64,000 nucleotides of DNA from Thelonectria olida (taxonomy: Eukaryota > Ascomycota > Sordariomycetes > Hypocreales > Nectriaceae). Below are positions 33,947 to 43,940 of this stretch, piece after piece. The stretch covers positions 186,001 to 250,000 of the forward strand of contig JAGPYM010000007.1 in assembly GCA_020736575.1 (NCBI GenBank). Reading direction: 5' to 3'. The position numbers and the translations under genes are program-made. Every line of letters starts with the position of its first letter. Position 1 is the stretch's first letter. The notes beneath the pieces are model-generated. The model did no database searches. It saw nothing but the letters and a program-made list of their open reading frames with translations, and was not told the DNA's origin.

Positions 33947-34165
33947 ATGCCTGCCCGACAAGATTACTACTCCGTCGCTATCCCCGTCTCTGCTCCTCCT
34001 CCCCAGGATCTTCTGAGCTACTCAAGGTTCATGCACGATCACACCAAGCGCCAGATGCAAACCTTTGGCTCTAACCCGAGCTCCCGTCGACACGCTGCCC
34101 AACACGCCATCAACGGCAACACCATGCCCGAGAGCTCGAGTCCTCCCAACTACCACTCATCATAA
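33947..34165 (+). CDS. Small 72-residue protein with long leader, unknown function
   Basis: Single exon, 72 residues, stop TAA. It is preceded by about 170 nt of A/C/T-rich leader and a TATA-like box, and the ATG context (GCCATCATGCC) is good for a fungus. The protein is hydrophilic, Ser/Pro/His-rich, with a short helix-like centre (DLLSYSRFMHDHTKRQMQTF). There is no signal peptide, membrane span or cysteine. I do not recognise a named family. The strong leader and isolation (5.6 kb upstream without genes) resemble highly or conditionally expressed small fungal genes. It could be a stress or development-related peptide, but that is a guess. Confidence 0.6.
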   Translation: MPARQDYYSVAIPVSAPPPQDLLSYSRFMHDHTKRQMQTFGSNPSSRRHAAQHAINGNTMPESSSPPNYHSS

Positions 34166-34927
34166 AAACAAATACATAAAAAAATAACATCTAAAAACAT
34201 ACCTCAGCTTCATCTCAGCGAAGCCGTCACATCATTATGCGATTCGACCTCGTTCTACGAGGTGAACCCATAATCCTCATGACATCACCGACTTGCCATC
34301 TTAGTCGGGCACCGCACACCATACCTCTTCTTCAAAATAACGACAAGGAAACATGAAACACTTACGGCGTCGAGACGATTTTTTCTTCAAATACTTGCGA
34401 GACAGAGCTAGGAGTTGATGGAAACACCAGCGACCGCATCTCACCAGCTAGGATTTTTGCCACCATCTGATAACGGGCGAACCAGGGATTATGTCATACA
34501 CGAGGCGTTACAGGAATATTTGGTCTTGATTTCTTTACTCTTGAGAACCAGGAAAAACAGGCACACATGGTACGGGGGGGATGCAACAAGGGATACCTGG
34601 CCTCAGCGAGCATTGCATATTTACAGCGAATGACACATGCATCTACACTCACATGTCTCAATTATTTAGTCTTTGCCTCATTCGTGCAAACCCTTTCTTA
34701 ATGCTGCCAGAGTGAATTGCTGTTCCCATTCTAGAAACTTGGTCGGTTGATTTGCCTCCAGTTTCCTTACGGACTTCCTACTAATAAACTCGATCGCTGT
34801 GATGCCCCTGAAGTGTCCGAATCTGCAAAACTCCAAAAACTCCCGCCTGGTCCTCATCGTACGAAATCCTCATGGTAGTGTAATCGGTCCTGCCCATCCA
34901 TCATATGTACAAATTCCACCATCAGAA
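34166..34927. other. Intergenic region between convergent genes
   Basis: A 762-bp gap between the 3' end of the 72-residue gene and the 3' end of the YJU2 gene. It is AT-rich just after 34165 (AAAAACAAATACATAAAAAAATAACA), a likely polyadenylation region. No gene seen. Confidence 0.6.
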
Positions 34928-36105
34928 CTACACCAGCGATGGCTTTTTCTTGATGCCTAGCAACGCTGCATGGTTTTTCTTCTTCTTCACCGCCCGCTTA
35001 AAAGTCGGTACTGGGGCTGCCTTCTCTTCGTCCGCGATACCCGTTGTACTCAAGGCAGCCATACTTGACATAGTAGATTCGGTATTTGACACCAAAGTCG
35101 ACGGTCCGTCGGTCTCTTCATCGACAACATCGAGATACGTTCGGGCGACTCCAAATGCTCGCTTCGCTGCCTCGTCGTCCTCCCTCTCTTGCTGCTCTCG
35201 CTCTTCGTCCTCGGTGCGCACGATGCTGTCGGCAAAGTCGACTCCTTCCTTCTCCGACCGGTTGATCCTGGCGTTTCGTTGTCGAATTTCGTCCAAAGCG
35301 TCTGCTGCAGCCATTTCTCGTCGGGCATCGGCATTTTTGGCTTCCAGGTCCGCCATCGCATTCTTCTCTTCCTCGCCCGCTTCCTCGGCCTCTTCGCGCT
35401 CGAGTCGATCCAGTCTCTGTTCCACGGTTTCCTCCTCGGTCTCGCGATTTCTCCAAGGCTCCATGTTTCGCACAGCACCCTTTACCATGGCGTACCCACT
35501 GCTCTTGGGATCTGTTCGAAAGATGATCTGGGCTGATGTTAGTAATGGTACGATTAAACAGGCTTTTGAATAAAAAGACGAACCTCGGCACTACAGCGCG
35601 TGCACTTGATGCTGAAGAAGTAGATTTGGATACCCAGATACTTCTCGTCCAACGGAGTCTCTTTTCTCGAGTTGAACTTACGGCCTCGGTAAATGAACTC
35701 TCCACATGTTGTACACTTCATGGAGAAAGGGGCCATCCTGTTGAGGTTAGTTTTTGGTCCATATTGAAGGGAAGCAATCAGTTACTTACAATCTAACGGC
35801 TTGAACACGCGGCCCAGTAGATTTAGGCCCTCGCCGCTTCTGTTGGCAGAATATTAGCAATGTTATGGCTCAAAGATGTTCAAGTCATGACTAGCAGATA
35901 AGCCCGGTCTGTGTTGATGGACAAGACCTTGACTCATTGCTAAAAGACAGAGCAGATGCTGAGAACAGGAATAGGAAAACTTACTGTAAGCTGGCTTGGA
36001 TCAAAGTCCGGAGGGTAGTATTTCTAGAAACTTATTAGCATCGTGGGTGTCATGATATTGGAGAAGATGGCCAGAAGCTACCTGAAGAACTTTACGCTCA
36101 GACAT
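34928..36105 (-). CDS. YJU2: Splicing factor Yju2 / Cwc16 (CCDC94 family)
   Basis: Five exons, 36105..36082, 36023..35985, 35839..35790, 35737..35584 and 35527..34928, give 288 residues. The first two exons are tiny (8 and 13 codons). The N-terminus [20 protein letters not shown] is almost the family consensus. Four cysteines, C46-x2-C49 and C83-x2-C86, form the zinc site, with [20 protein letters not shown] and [16 protein letters not shown] around them. The second half is a long charged coiled coil rich in Glu and Arg, ending in a basic tail ([19 protein letters not shown]) that may be a nuclear signal. In yeast Yju2 joins the spliceosome around the first catalytic step and promotes branching. 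It is head-to-head with the KIN17-like gene, 650 bp apart. Confidence 0.93.
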
Positions 36106-36755
36106 GGTGGCTGATCTGAGTGCTTAAAGTGATGTTTGAATGAAGATTCGTAGTTGCGCAGGACGCGGCGACTCCGTACGATGAATGCGTTCGTTGATCG
36201 TGATGATGAGTTCAAGTTGAGAAGCACGCATTCTGTCAAGGCTTGGAGCCAGATCCCGGATAATTGCGGGCCGGACTGTGATTAGGCATGCAAGTTAGCG
36301 GGGTGGTGCCGCTTTTAGATTATCCGTCAACTTGCATCTCTCCGCAGTGATAACTACTACCTACGAAAGCCAAACATGCAAAAGACGAAAATTTTCATAA
36401 TTCCACAAGATTCAAATATGAAGGGGTTTTCAACCAAATTCTGAGCGAAAGCGTGATTTTCCTCATTGAAACGATTGAAGCTAGCATAAATTCTGACTTC
36501 CAACCTCAACGAGGCTTCTGTCCGGTTAAAGGCGGCAATCTGGCTAATCCAGATACGCTCTAGATCTCCGCCACCTTCAGCCAACTCCAGTAGGCAACCT
36601 TTCCATGCATGGAACAAATCTGTCGTCGCATCTCCATCACCGACTTAATCAGCACCTCGATCCAAGCATCACGACTCGACAACCATCCGCTCCCAAATCG
36701 CACAACCAATACCTTCCGCCTCGAAGCCTAATCCGCCCCTCCGCTTTCGCCCACC
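36106..36755. promoter_or_regulatory. Divergent promoter between YJU2 and the KIN17-like gene
   Basis: A 650-bp gap between head-to-head genes that both act in RNA or DNA metabolism. The plus side before 36756 is C-rich (TCCGCCCCTCCGCTTTCGCCCACC). Confidence 0.5.
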
Positions 36756-37751
36756 ATGCCCAAGGCCGAGGTCGGGTCGACTAAATATGTCGCCAATCGC
36801 ATGAAGTCAAAGGGCCTCCAGCGCCTCCGCTGGTACTGCCAGATCTGCGAGAAGCAGTGCAGAGATGCAAACGGCTTCAAGATGCACACGCAGTCCGAAA
36901 GCCACGTCCGCCAAATGCTCATCGTAGGCGAGGATCCCACAAAATACATCAACGACTTCAGCCAGCAGTTCCTCCGCGACTTCCTGACGCTTCTTCGCAC
37001 CGGCCATGGAGAAAAGCAAGTCCACATCAATCATTTCTACCAGGACTACATCCACAACAAGGAACATATTCACATGAACGCGACAAAGTGGCCGTCTCTG
37101 ACCGAGTTTGCGAAACATCTCGGTCGTGAAGGGCTCTGTCGGGTCGAGGAGAACGAAAAGGGCTTGCACATCGCTTGGATCGACAACTCACCCGAGGCTC
37201 TCAGAAGGAAAGAGGCGCTGCGGCGCAAGGAGGCCCAGGACCAGGGCAATGAGGAAGTAGAGCAGCGTATGATTCGGGAGCAAATCAAGCGTGCGCAAGC
37301 AGCAGCAGGATCAAAGGACGAGCAGGCAGATGAGGACAACGAGGCGCGCGAGCTCAAAAGGCAGGACGGCGAAAAGATTAAGCTGTCGTTCGGCCCGAAA
37401 CCAACAACGACTTCTGAAGATCCTGCGTCCACCAAGGCGGTTCTTGAAGCTGACGCTTCTAAAACCGAAGACGCAGACACGGAGAAACCCGCAGGTGCAG
37501 CGACGGCACCTGCTAAGACAGCCGGGTTTGGAGGCATTTCTATGAAACTAGGTGGCAAGCCGCAGACTAAGAATGTCTTTGCGCAGGCCAAGAAGAACGC
37601 GCTATCGTCAGGGTCTAAGAAGCCAGCCATGATAGGACAACCTAAGAGGATGAGCGAGGCAGAACGTATTATGAAGGAAGAAATGGATAGAAAACGATCA
37701 CGACCCACGGGGTTCAGTATGCCGCCTGGCAAGAAGCAGAGGGGCAACTAA
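36756..37751 (+). CDS. KIN17-like zinc finger protein
   Basis: Single exon, 331 residues. A C2H2 zinc finger lies at residues 28-50 (C28-x2-C31, H44, H50; WYCQICEKQC...SESHVRQM). It is followed by the KIN17 winged-helix domain (about 52-160) with FLRDFLTLLRTGHGEKQVH, IHMNATKWPSLTEFAKHLGR and GLHIAWIDNSPEALRRKEAL. The C-terminal half is charged and disordered and ends in a basic segment (RKRSRPTGFSMPPGKKQ). The tandem SH3-like domains at the end of animal KIN17 are absent, as in the yeast homologue Rts2. KIN17 proteins bind curved DNA and RNA in the nucleus and are linked to replication, repair and splicing. Confidence 0.9.
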   Translation: MPKAEVGSTKYVANRMKSKGLQRLRWYCQICEKQCRDANGFKMHTQSESHVRQMLIVGEDPTKYINDFSQQFLRDFLTLLRTGHGEKQVHINHFYQDYIHNKEHIHMNATKWPSLTEFAKHLGREGLCRVEENEKGLHIAWIDNSPEALRRKEALRRKEAQDQGNEEVEQRMIREQIKRAQAAAGSKDEQADEDNEARELKRQDGEKIKLSFGPKPTTTSEDPASTKAVLEADASKTEDADTEKPAGAATAPAKTAGFGGISMKLGGKPQTKNVFAQAKKNALSSGSKKPAMIGQPKRMSEAERIMKEEMDRKRSRPTGFSMPPGKKQRGN

Positions 37752-38002
37752 GAATTAGCAAGGGCTTCAGGAAAATCCGAGTACATAGGATGGCGTTTGG
37801 GATATATGGGACACGGAAAGTTGACTTGAAATACCGGGATGTTCGACTTGTGCAGGATTGTCTATGATAGATGCCACAATGATATCCGATTTTTACTTTC
37901 AGCGCGACGACTCTCGAGTCCTCTCCTCCAACCCATTTCCCTTTCAACGCCATATTCGCCATAAACAGTAATAAGTGAGAAACATAGCCTTCAGGACGCT
38001 GC

Positions 38003-38496
38003 CTACGCGTCCGTCTCCGTCTCCGTTCCGTCACGCCTGCAGATCTTTGTTAGTCCAAGTTACATCTCCAACCTCTCATCATGAATCGCGGGACTTCGTA
38101 CGGGATATACTGTATTCTGTACTCCTCCTCCAGTGTCGTGCGAATCTCGTCGGGGAGCTGGCCGGAAACCTTGATGGCGTATACGCCGCCAACGTAACCG
38201 TCGAGGCGCTGCCACTTGGCGATCCACGAGCGCGCCGGGTTGGCCAGCGTGATGACGCCCTCAAAGACCTGTGACGTGCAGCTCTCGATCTGGTCCTGGG
38301 AGCCGGCCAGGTGCAGGAACTCTTCGCAATTGGGGCAGCCTTCGTCGCGGAAGCGCTACAAGCCTTGGGTCAGCGGTCGGCGAGGGTCTGGGAATGGGGT
38401 CCGGCGTACGCTGTATGTCATGACAATGGAGCAGACCATGCAGGCGCGCAGGTGGCGCTGCTGGCCGGACGTGACGAAGTTGGGGGCCGACGACAT
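38003..38496 (-). CDS. SPT4: Transcription elongation factor Spt4
   Basis: Three exons, 38496..38410, 38355..38102 and 38036..38003, give 124 residues. Introns start GTACGC and GTACGA; the last has GGACTAAC and CTGCAG and leaves a final exon of only 11 codons ([10 protein letters not shown]). The four-cysteine zinc ribbon is C19-x2-C22 (ACMVC) and C36-x2-C39 (CPNC). Family blocks include [36 protein letters not shown] and [16 protein letters not shown]. Spt4 binds the NGN domain of Spt5, and the complex keeps RNA polymerase II processive on chromatin. It shares a 341-bp divergent promoter with the POP8-like gene. Without the last intron the frame would end in an unrelated tail after the YIP motif. 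Confidence 0.93.
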
Positions 38497-38837
38497 TTTT
38501 GCGGACGGGCGTGTATCGCGAACGAACCGGGACGGCAGGAAGGGTGGGAGTGATCGGTTTTCGGGGTGGGTTGAGCAGTTGATGGGGCTGGAAGATTCGC
38601 CTTGGCCACAGCAACGGTGGTCGTTCTTAAGATTCGACGTTGGGTGCTGGAGGCGTATGCAACTAAGCGAGCTTCCATTGGCGGTGTTGATGGTACCCAG
38701 GTACTGTTCTGACGGCGACCCCATCCAGCTTGGCAGTATCATTTTGTCCCCTCGCAACCCAGCCCACGCCGCAAAGCACACATTCAACGTCAAATTTTCT
38801 CCAAGCCTATGGGAAAGGCAGTCAAATGTGGAAAAAA
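38497..38837. promoter_or_regulatory. Divergent promoter between SPT4 and POP8
   Basis: A 341-bp gap between head-to-head genes. It contains a possible in-frame upstream extension of the POP8 frame but no ATG that is clearly better than 38838. Confidence 0.5.
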
Positions 38838-39266
38838 ATGACACAATCTTCGCAGCCCGGGACGCAACAGTCCATCTTCCAGCAAAAAGACTTGCGAAAA
38901 TCCCACGACATCCTCACCTGCACCATCAAAGCTCCGTCATTCTCCTACGTCCACCTTGAGCTCGTCACCGACAGCACACCCGCCGAGCTCGACAATCTGC
39001 AGGTGAAGTCGTACTGCACCACGGCTCTACGGCAATTCCTTGGTCTCACAGGCGCGGCCATCTCACTCGACATTCTCAAGGTTGAGGGGAGTCACTGCTG
39101 GTTACGGGTCCCTCGGCCAGACCTGGGTTCTTTTGCTGCGGCCATCACTGCATGGAAAGGGACCAACGACAACGGCGTTCAGTGTGTGCTTCTGATCCGA
39201 CAGTGTTCGGACTGGTTAGGTGTCATGGTCGGGACTGACGGCCAAGATCGGTTGTGGAACTCATGA
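38838..39266 (+). CDS. POP8: RNase P/MRP subunit Pop8
   Basis: Single exon; 142 residues from the ATG at 38838, or 146 from an in-frame ATG at 38826. After about 25 polar residues comes a compact alpha/beta domain of the Pop5/Rpp14 type: HDILTCTIKAPSFSYVHLEL, then SYCTTALRQFLGLTGAAISL and DILKVEGSHCWLRVPRPDLG, with a final helix FAAAITAWKG. This pattern fits fungal Pop8, a protein subunit of nuclear RNase P and RNase MRP, which process tRNA 5' ends and pre-rRNA. The last 25 residues are less typical. The assignment is by pattern only; a Pop5 paralogue is the alternative. Confidence 0.75.
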   Translation: MTQSSQPGTQQSIFQQKDLRKSHDILTCTIKAPSFSYVHLELVTDSTPAELDNLQVKSYCTTALRQFLGLTGAAISLDILKVEGSHCWLRVPRPDLGSFAAAITAWKGTNDNGVQCVLLIRQCSDWLGVMVGTDGQDRLWNS

Positions 39267-39452
39267 GACAGCAGCACTTGGTCAACACAACCCAACACGC
39301 ATTTCTTGCCTCTAGTTGGGTATAAATGTATGCGTACATTTCTATTGAACCCGCCATTGAACAGGACCGTTCCCATACGCCCAGGATATGCTTTGACCGA
39401 GCCCACCCGAAAATGCCATCATTATCCTTACCCCAACTCCCACACCTCAATC

Positions 39453-41245
39453 TTACAAAGAGGACATAAGGGAGCTCTGAGCATACGCCTGTTCAGAAAT
39501 TAGCAGCCGCTCTTGTAACGAATGTTAGGTTTGACTCACCATGGGACGGATATCTGGGTGCGGCACGGCATCAAACTGCTCGTACTTGAGCTTATAGTCT
39601 GGTCCAATGTTGATATAAGCACCCCTGTTCTCCGTCGAGTCGCAGTATCTAGGAGCAGAGAAGACTAGAGAGGTCAGTAAGTGGAAGCGCACAATAAAAA
39701 ATTCCTAAAAGACATACCGGTAATACACCGACCGTCGTGCTGAACCTCGTAGCCGTCCATGCGGACTTCGTGGCTGCGGATAACAGCCTCGAGGCCGTTC
39801 TTCTCGCAGAACTTCTTGGTGATATCAGGACCGAACTGCATACCAACACCTCGCTTACTAGGACCGCGACCAGGCTCTTCTTGGGGATCAGTCCAAAGCA
39901 TCTCCATCATCAAGCCGGATTGGCCCGGTTGTCGCTGGCCGTGTCGGTTCAGTTTTCGGATATCGTCCAGGGTGACGCTGTCGTCAGAGAACAAGCCTCC
40001 GTGAAGAACCAAGAACTTGTCGCCAATGAGTGTGGCCAAGGGCAGGGCAGAGAAGCTCTCGGAGAAAAGCTTGAAGACTCTGTGTGCTTTGGTCAGCATC
40101 TATGGTAGCTAGTTTGGTAGGGTTCGACTCACCTCTCATTATACTTGGCCTTGCATTCACCCTCAAAGCCATAGACACGGTTCATGTCGTCCGTCTCGTG
40201 GTTTCCACGGTTCAGGAAGAAGTTGCCGGGTCTCAACCACTTGTAAGCATAGAGTAGCAGGGCAATCTCTGTTGACCAAGAACCTCGGTCTACAAAGTCA
40301 CCATTAAACAAGTACCAGTGCTTATCGTCGGGAAGTCCGTTGCGGCGGAACAGCTCCATCAAATCGAAGTATTGACCTGCGCAAAGCTATTAGTACTGGC
40401 ATCGCCGCTGTTGTGGGTTTGGCCTACCGTGGGTATCACCGCAGACTGTCAAGCGAACGTCGTCGGGAATCTTAACCTCGACCATAGTGGCCTCGTCATA
40501 GACAATTTTTTTGACGGCAATAATGATCTGGTAGACATATTTGCGGTGGATCTTCTTGCCAGTCTTGAATCTTTCAATCATGTCGGTGATAAACTCCTGG
40601 GTCATGGTGTCCCCCAATCTCACACCGTCATACCCAGGGTCAACTTCCATAGAATCCAGATCAAGGCCTTCGGCTGCAGAGGGCTCATCGCCGATCTCGA
40701 TGGCGGCGAAGAAGGCCAGCTGTCGCACAATTTTCTTGCATTCTTCCAACTTGAGTCTTGCATCCTTATTCGTAGGGTCGAGCTTGACGCATTCTTTGAA
40801 GTCGGCAATAGCTTCCTTGGGTCGGATAATCGCGGTCCTTGCCAAGCCTCGTCGGTAGTGCGCCTATAAGTCGTGGAACAGGTCATTTTTAGTGTTTGCT
40901 CAAGATGGTTGGGAGGTAAGGACGGGGCTGCCCACCTTGACCAACTTTGGGTTGAGTTCGATGGCACTCGTCGCATCGGCGATGGCGTAACCGTAGGCTT
41001 CGGACTTGATGTAGGCCTATTGGTACAAAGAAACAGCACAGGTCAGTATTTCCACGTCTTGAAAGTCGCAATGCGAGAGAGTTAGCAGGGAAGGGCCTGC
41101 AAACCTGAGCACGGTTCGTGAAGAAGGTGGGCTCTTTGTCGTTCAACTCGATGGCCTTGGTGTAGTTTTCGACGGCGGCAGGCCAGTCACCCGAGGCGAA
41201 GGCCTTGTTGCCCTTGTTCTTCCATTCGACAGCTTCCTGAGACAT
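39453..41245 (-). CDS. PPT1: Serine/threonine protein phosphatase 5 (TPR-PPP)
   Basis: Seven exons, 41245..41105, 41016..40936, 40863..40428, 40376..40133, 40079..39718, 39664..39540 and 39488..39453, give 474 residues, the usual PP5 length. Residues 1-110 are three TPR repeats (AVEWKNKGNKAFASGDWPAA; AYIKSEAYGYAIADATSAIE), which in PP5 bind the Hsp90 C-terminus and inhibit the enzyme. The catalytic domain has the PPP metal-site motifs GDTHG (216-220), GDFVDRG, GNHE, the SHE region (VIRSHEVRMDGY) and SAPRYCD. The C-terminal helix is short (AYAQSSLMSSL) and is encoded by a separate 12-codon exon. It acts in cytosol and nucleus on Hsp90 clients. It is head-to-head with the ES2 gene. Confidence 0.93.
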
Positions 41246-41898
41246 GGCGAATGCGATAATGGGGTCGAAAATAGAATCGGAGGAGAATTCGAGGAGGGGC
41301 GAACGTGGGGAAGCAAGCTCAGAACAGGTTGGGGGTGGGACTCGGGCTCCGAGATGCTGCGATAGAATGCGCCGAGCGCATAAACAAGCGCCTTGGTGAT
41401 ATTACAAGAAGAATATGTAACAATGCGGATAACGAACTGAACGGAGAGGCGTTTGGAGGGCCGGCGAGAGGAGGGGAAGAATTGGCGAGGCGGCCGAGAA
41501 GCGAAGAGCGGTTCACGGCGGAATCAAAAGTGCAAGTTTGGGAGCCTGAGGCGGGCCGGCTTCTTGTGCAGTGTGACGCGGGACGAGGCCGCCACCGGTC
41601 GTTGCAGAAGTCCTTTTGGTGCCCTTCAGGACCTTGCCGAAACCAGTAATCCCTAGCGTGAGCCTCCATCTTGGAACTTCCAACGCCCATCAAGTGCGGA
41701 TCGGATAGTTGCATATCCCTGCGCACTCTCTTTCGACGTCGCTCGCAACAGGCATCAGCCGGCAACCCCGACATCATCAAAACACGACAGGAGACTGGTT
41801 TTAACTCATACGTTTTCGTCGCGGCGATAGGAGTGAAACGCCTACGCTTCTCTTGCCCCCAACTACCCCCTTCTCTCAGCACCAACTCTGCGCCAAAC
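41246..41898. promoter_or_regulatory. Divergent promoter between PP5 and ES2
   Basis: A 653-bp gap between head-to-head genes. The ES2 frame stays open upstream from 41671 but without an ATG, so I treat that part as leader. Confidence 0.5.
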
Positions 41899-43248
41899 AT
41901 GGACCCAAAGTTGTCAGGCACCTCGAATGCCCTGATCCGTAAGAGGACTGATACGGATTTGATGCCGCCTCCACCACCAGCAAAGAAAATCAAACGACCC
42001 AAAAAGGTCTTGGATGAAGACACATACACGGAAACCCTATCTCAAATCATTGCCCGCGACTTCTTTCCTGGACTGCTGGAGACGGAAACCCAGCAAGAGT
42101 ACCTGGATGCCCTCGAATCCAAGGATACGGCCTGGATCTCAAGCGCTAGCCGGAGGCTGCAACAAGTCATGACACCAGGACGCCGGAATCCCGCTTCGCA
42201 GTCGCATTCGAGGCCAGTCATCGCAGGAGACCAAACACCATCCGCATATGGCGCAGACACGCCGGCTTCCATTGCCTCCACCACTACAGCACGTCGGCCA
42301 CAATTAAACACCAATATCAGTCTTTCCAAATTTCAAGAAACGTACACCAGCGAGGATAACGAAAGCTTCTACAAGCTCGTGGACAAGCAAAATCAAAAGA
42401 GAGCTGAAAAATACGCATGGCTCTGGAGGGGCAACAAGCTGCCCTCAAAACAAATGATCAAGCAGAAGGAGGTCGAAGACAAACTAAGTAAGAAACTCAG
42501 CCTTGTGGATGACGGCTACAAACGCGACCGGCTAGCAATCAAGGATAAAGATCATCGCCCAGCACGGCCAGACACATGGAATTCGAACCCCAAAAACAAC
42601 CTGATGTTCGGCCCGGACGGTGTTGAAGATGGAGTTGTCACTGTTGCCCAAAAAGCCGAAGAGGCATCCAAAATGGCACCCAAGGCCATCGCATACGAAA
42701 ACACCAGAATGCCTCAACCTCACGTCCCGGCGAGGCCACCTTCACCCACTATGTCTGCTGTACGAGACGCCATTGCAGGGAAGCCTCGTCGCGAGGACCA
42801 AGACTCGAGTGTCATAGGAGGTGGAGAGACGCCCAGAGTCAATGGATACGCCTTTGTCGACGACGAAGACGACAAGCCTGAATCAGCACCTGTGCCAATT
42901 ATCAACCTAGGTCCGGGCGACGCGTCGACGAATCCCTTTAGAGTCCAGGAGCAAAGAAAGAGAGAAAGCTTACATGAACGGATGGTGGATCGAATCGCAA
43001 AGTCGAAGAAGGAATCGTCAAGAAACGGGCTTGTCGGAAAAGTTGATCAGACACCAATCCCAAAATTCCCAAGCAGCCCACGAGTTTCTGCAGGCTTGAC
43101 CCCCGCGGCGCAAAGACTCTGGAGCAAGATCGGTACCCCTGGGCGGGCTTCGGGAGGTTCCTTTGGCGGATCAACGCCGATGAAACCAAGAGGTTCGCTC
43201 CTGAGGTCTGTTAGCAGGGCCAGCTCGAATTCTGGGCCCAAGGGATGA
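41899..43248 (+). CDS. Nuclear protein Es2 (DGCR14/ESS-2 family), spliceosome-associated
   Basis: Single exon, 449 residues from the ATG at 41899. A Pro-rich, Lys-rich start (MPPPPPAKKIKRPKKVLDED) leads into the family block YTETLSQIIARDFFPGLLET. Another family block follows near residue 135-165 (SLSKFQETYTSEDNESFYKL, then AEKYAWLWRGNKLPS). FGPDGVEDGV and the NTRMP segment are further Es2 landmarks. The C-terminus is Ser/Gly/Arg-rich and includes TPAAQRLWSKIGTPGRASGG. Es2 proteins copurify with late spliceosomes and aid accurate splice-site use; in fission yeast the homologue is Bis1. A nuclear location fits the basic patches. Confidence 0.9.
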   Translation: MDPKLSGTSNALIRKRTDTDLMPPPPPAKKIKRPKKVLDEDTYTETLSQIIARDFFPGLLETETQQEYLDALESKDTAWISSASRRLQQVMTPGRRNPASQSHSRPVIAGDQTPSAYGADTPASIASTTTARRPQLNTNISLSKFQETYTSEDNESFYKLVDKQNQKRAEKYAWLWRGNKLPSKQMIKQKEVEDKLSKKLSLVDDGYKRDRLAIKDKDHRPARPDTWNSNPKNNLMFGPDGVEDGVVTVAQKAEEASKMAPKAIAYENTRMPQPHVPARPPSPTMSAVRDAIAGKPRREDQDSSVIGGGETPRVNGYAFVDDEDDKPESAPVPIINLGPGDASTNPFRVQEQRKRESLHERMVDRIAKSKKESSRNGLVGKVDQTPIPKFPSSPRVSAGLTPAAQRLWSKIGTPGRASGGSFGGSTPMKPRGSLLRSVSRASSNSGPKG

Positions 43249-43940
43249 CGGGCGAGGGATGGAATACCGCTTAGGTCGAGTAGCTTGTGCGAGCTTCATT
43301 CATGAGCAGGAAGTTCCATTCTGTTTATGGATGATACGGACTAGCCTTCGCACCCCGGCTCTTTCACGACCGCCCTTAATGAATACATGACGATTACAAT
43401 CGGGGAATCAAATGTCGGGTGTAGGGTATGTAACGGCAATCGGTTACAGAGGCCATGGTTGGTCAACCAGAACAGACTAAGAGTACAGTTTGAATATTTG
43501 GATGGGCATTTTTAATTTATAGTAGTTGATACCCTAGTTATTGGTTTTCAATGGACTCAAAATATTTGTTTTGGCCGAAAACGAGGTTATAAGCGAAGAG
43601 ACCACCGTGCCTAGGACGTCGCTCAAAGATGTAACGCAACCATAAACAGTAATCAAATAGAAAAATATTAAAGCTCATGAACTATAGCTTCTCCTGTCGA
43701 TAGACGTCATGTTTCATTATTTATGACGAGTGAAATACCTGAGTCTCATGAGAAGTCGTAGTCGTTGTTAGTCAAGCGTCAAACCCCCATAGTTGCATGA
43801 TCCACCAAGTCTCCATAGCATTTTGGCTAATATGAACTTTTGATCGGAAATACTCGCGACGGCATCCCACCTTCGCCAGACCAGAGCCTCCAACCGATGC
43901 GACCGCGGTCATTCGAGACCGTGTAGCTTCTCTTTCCCTC
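43249..43940. other. Intergenic region between ES2 and COQ8
   Basis: A 692-bp gap between two plus-strand genes. The segment from about 43480 to 43720 is AT-rich. No gene seen; it should hold the ES2 3' UTR and the COQ8 promoter. Confidence 0.6.
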
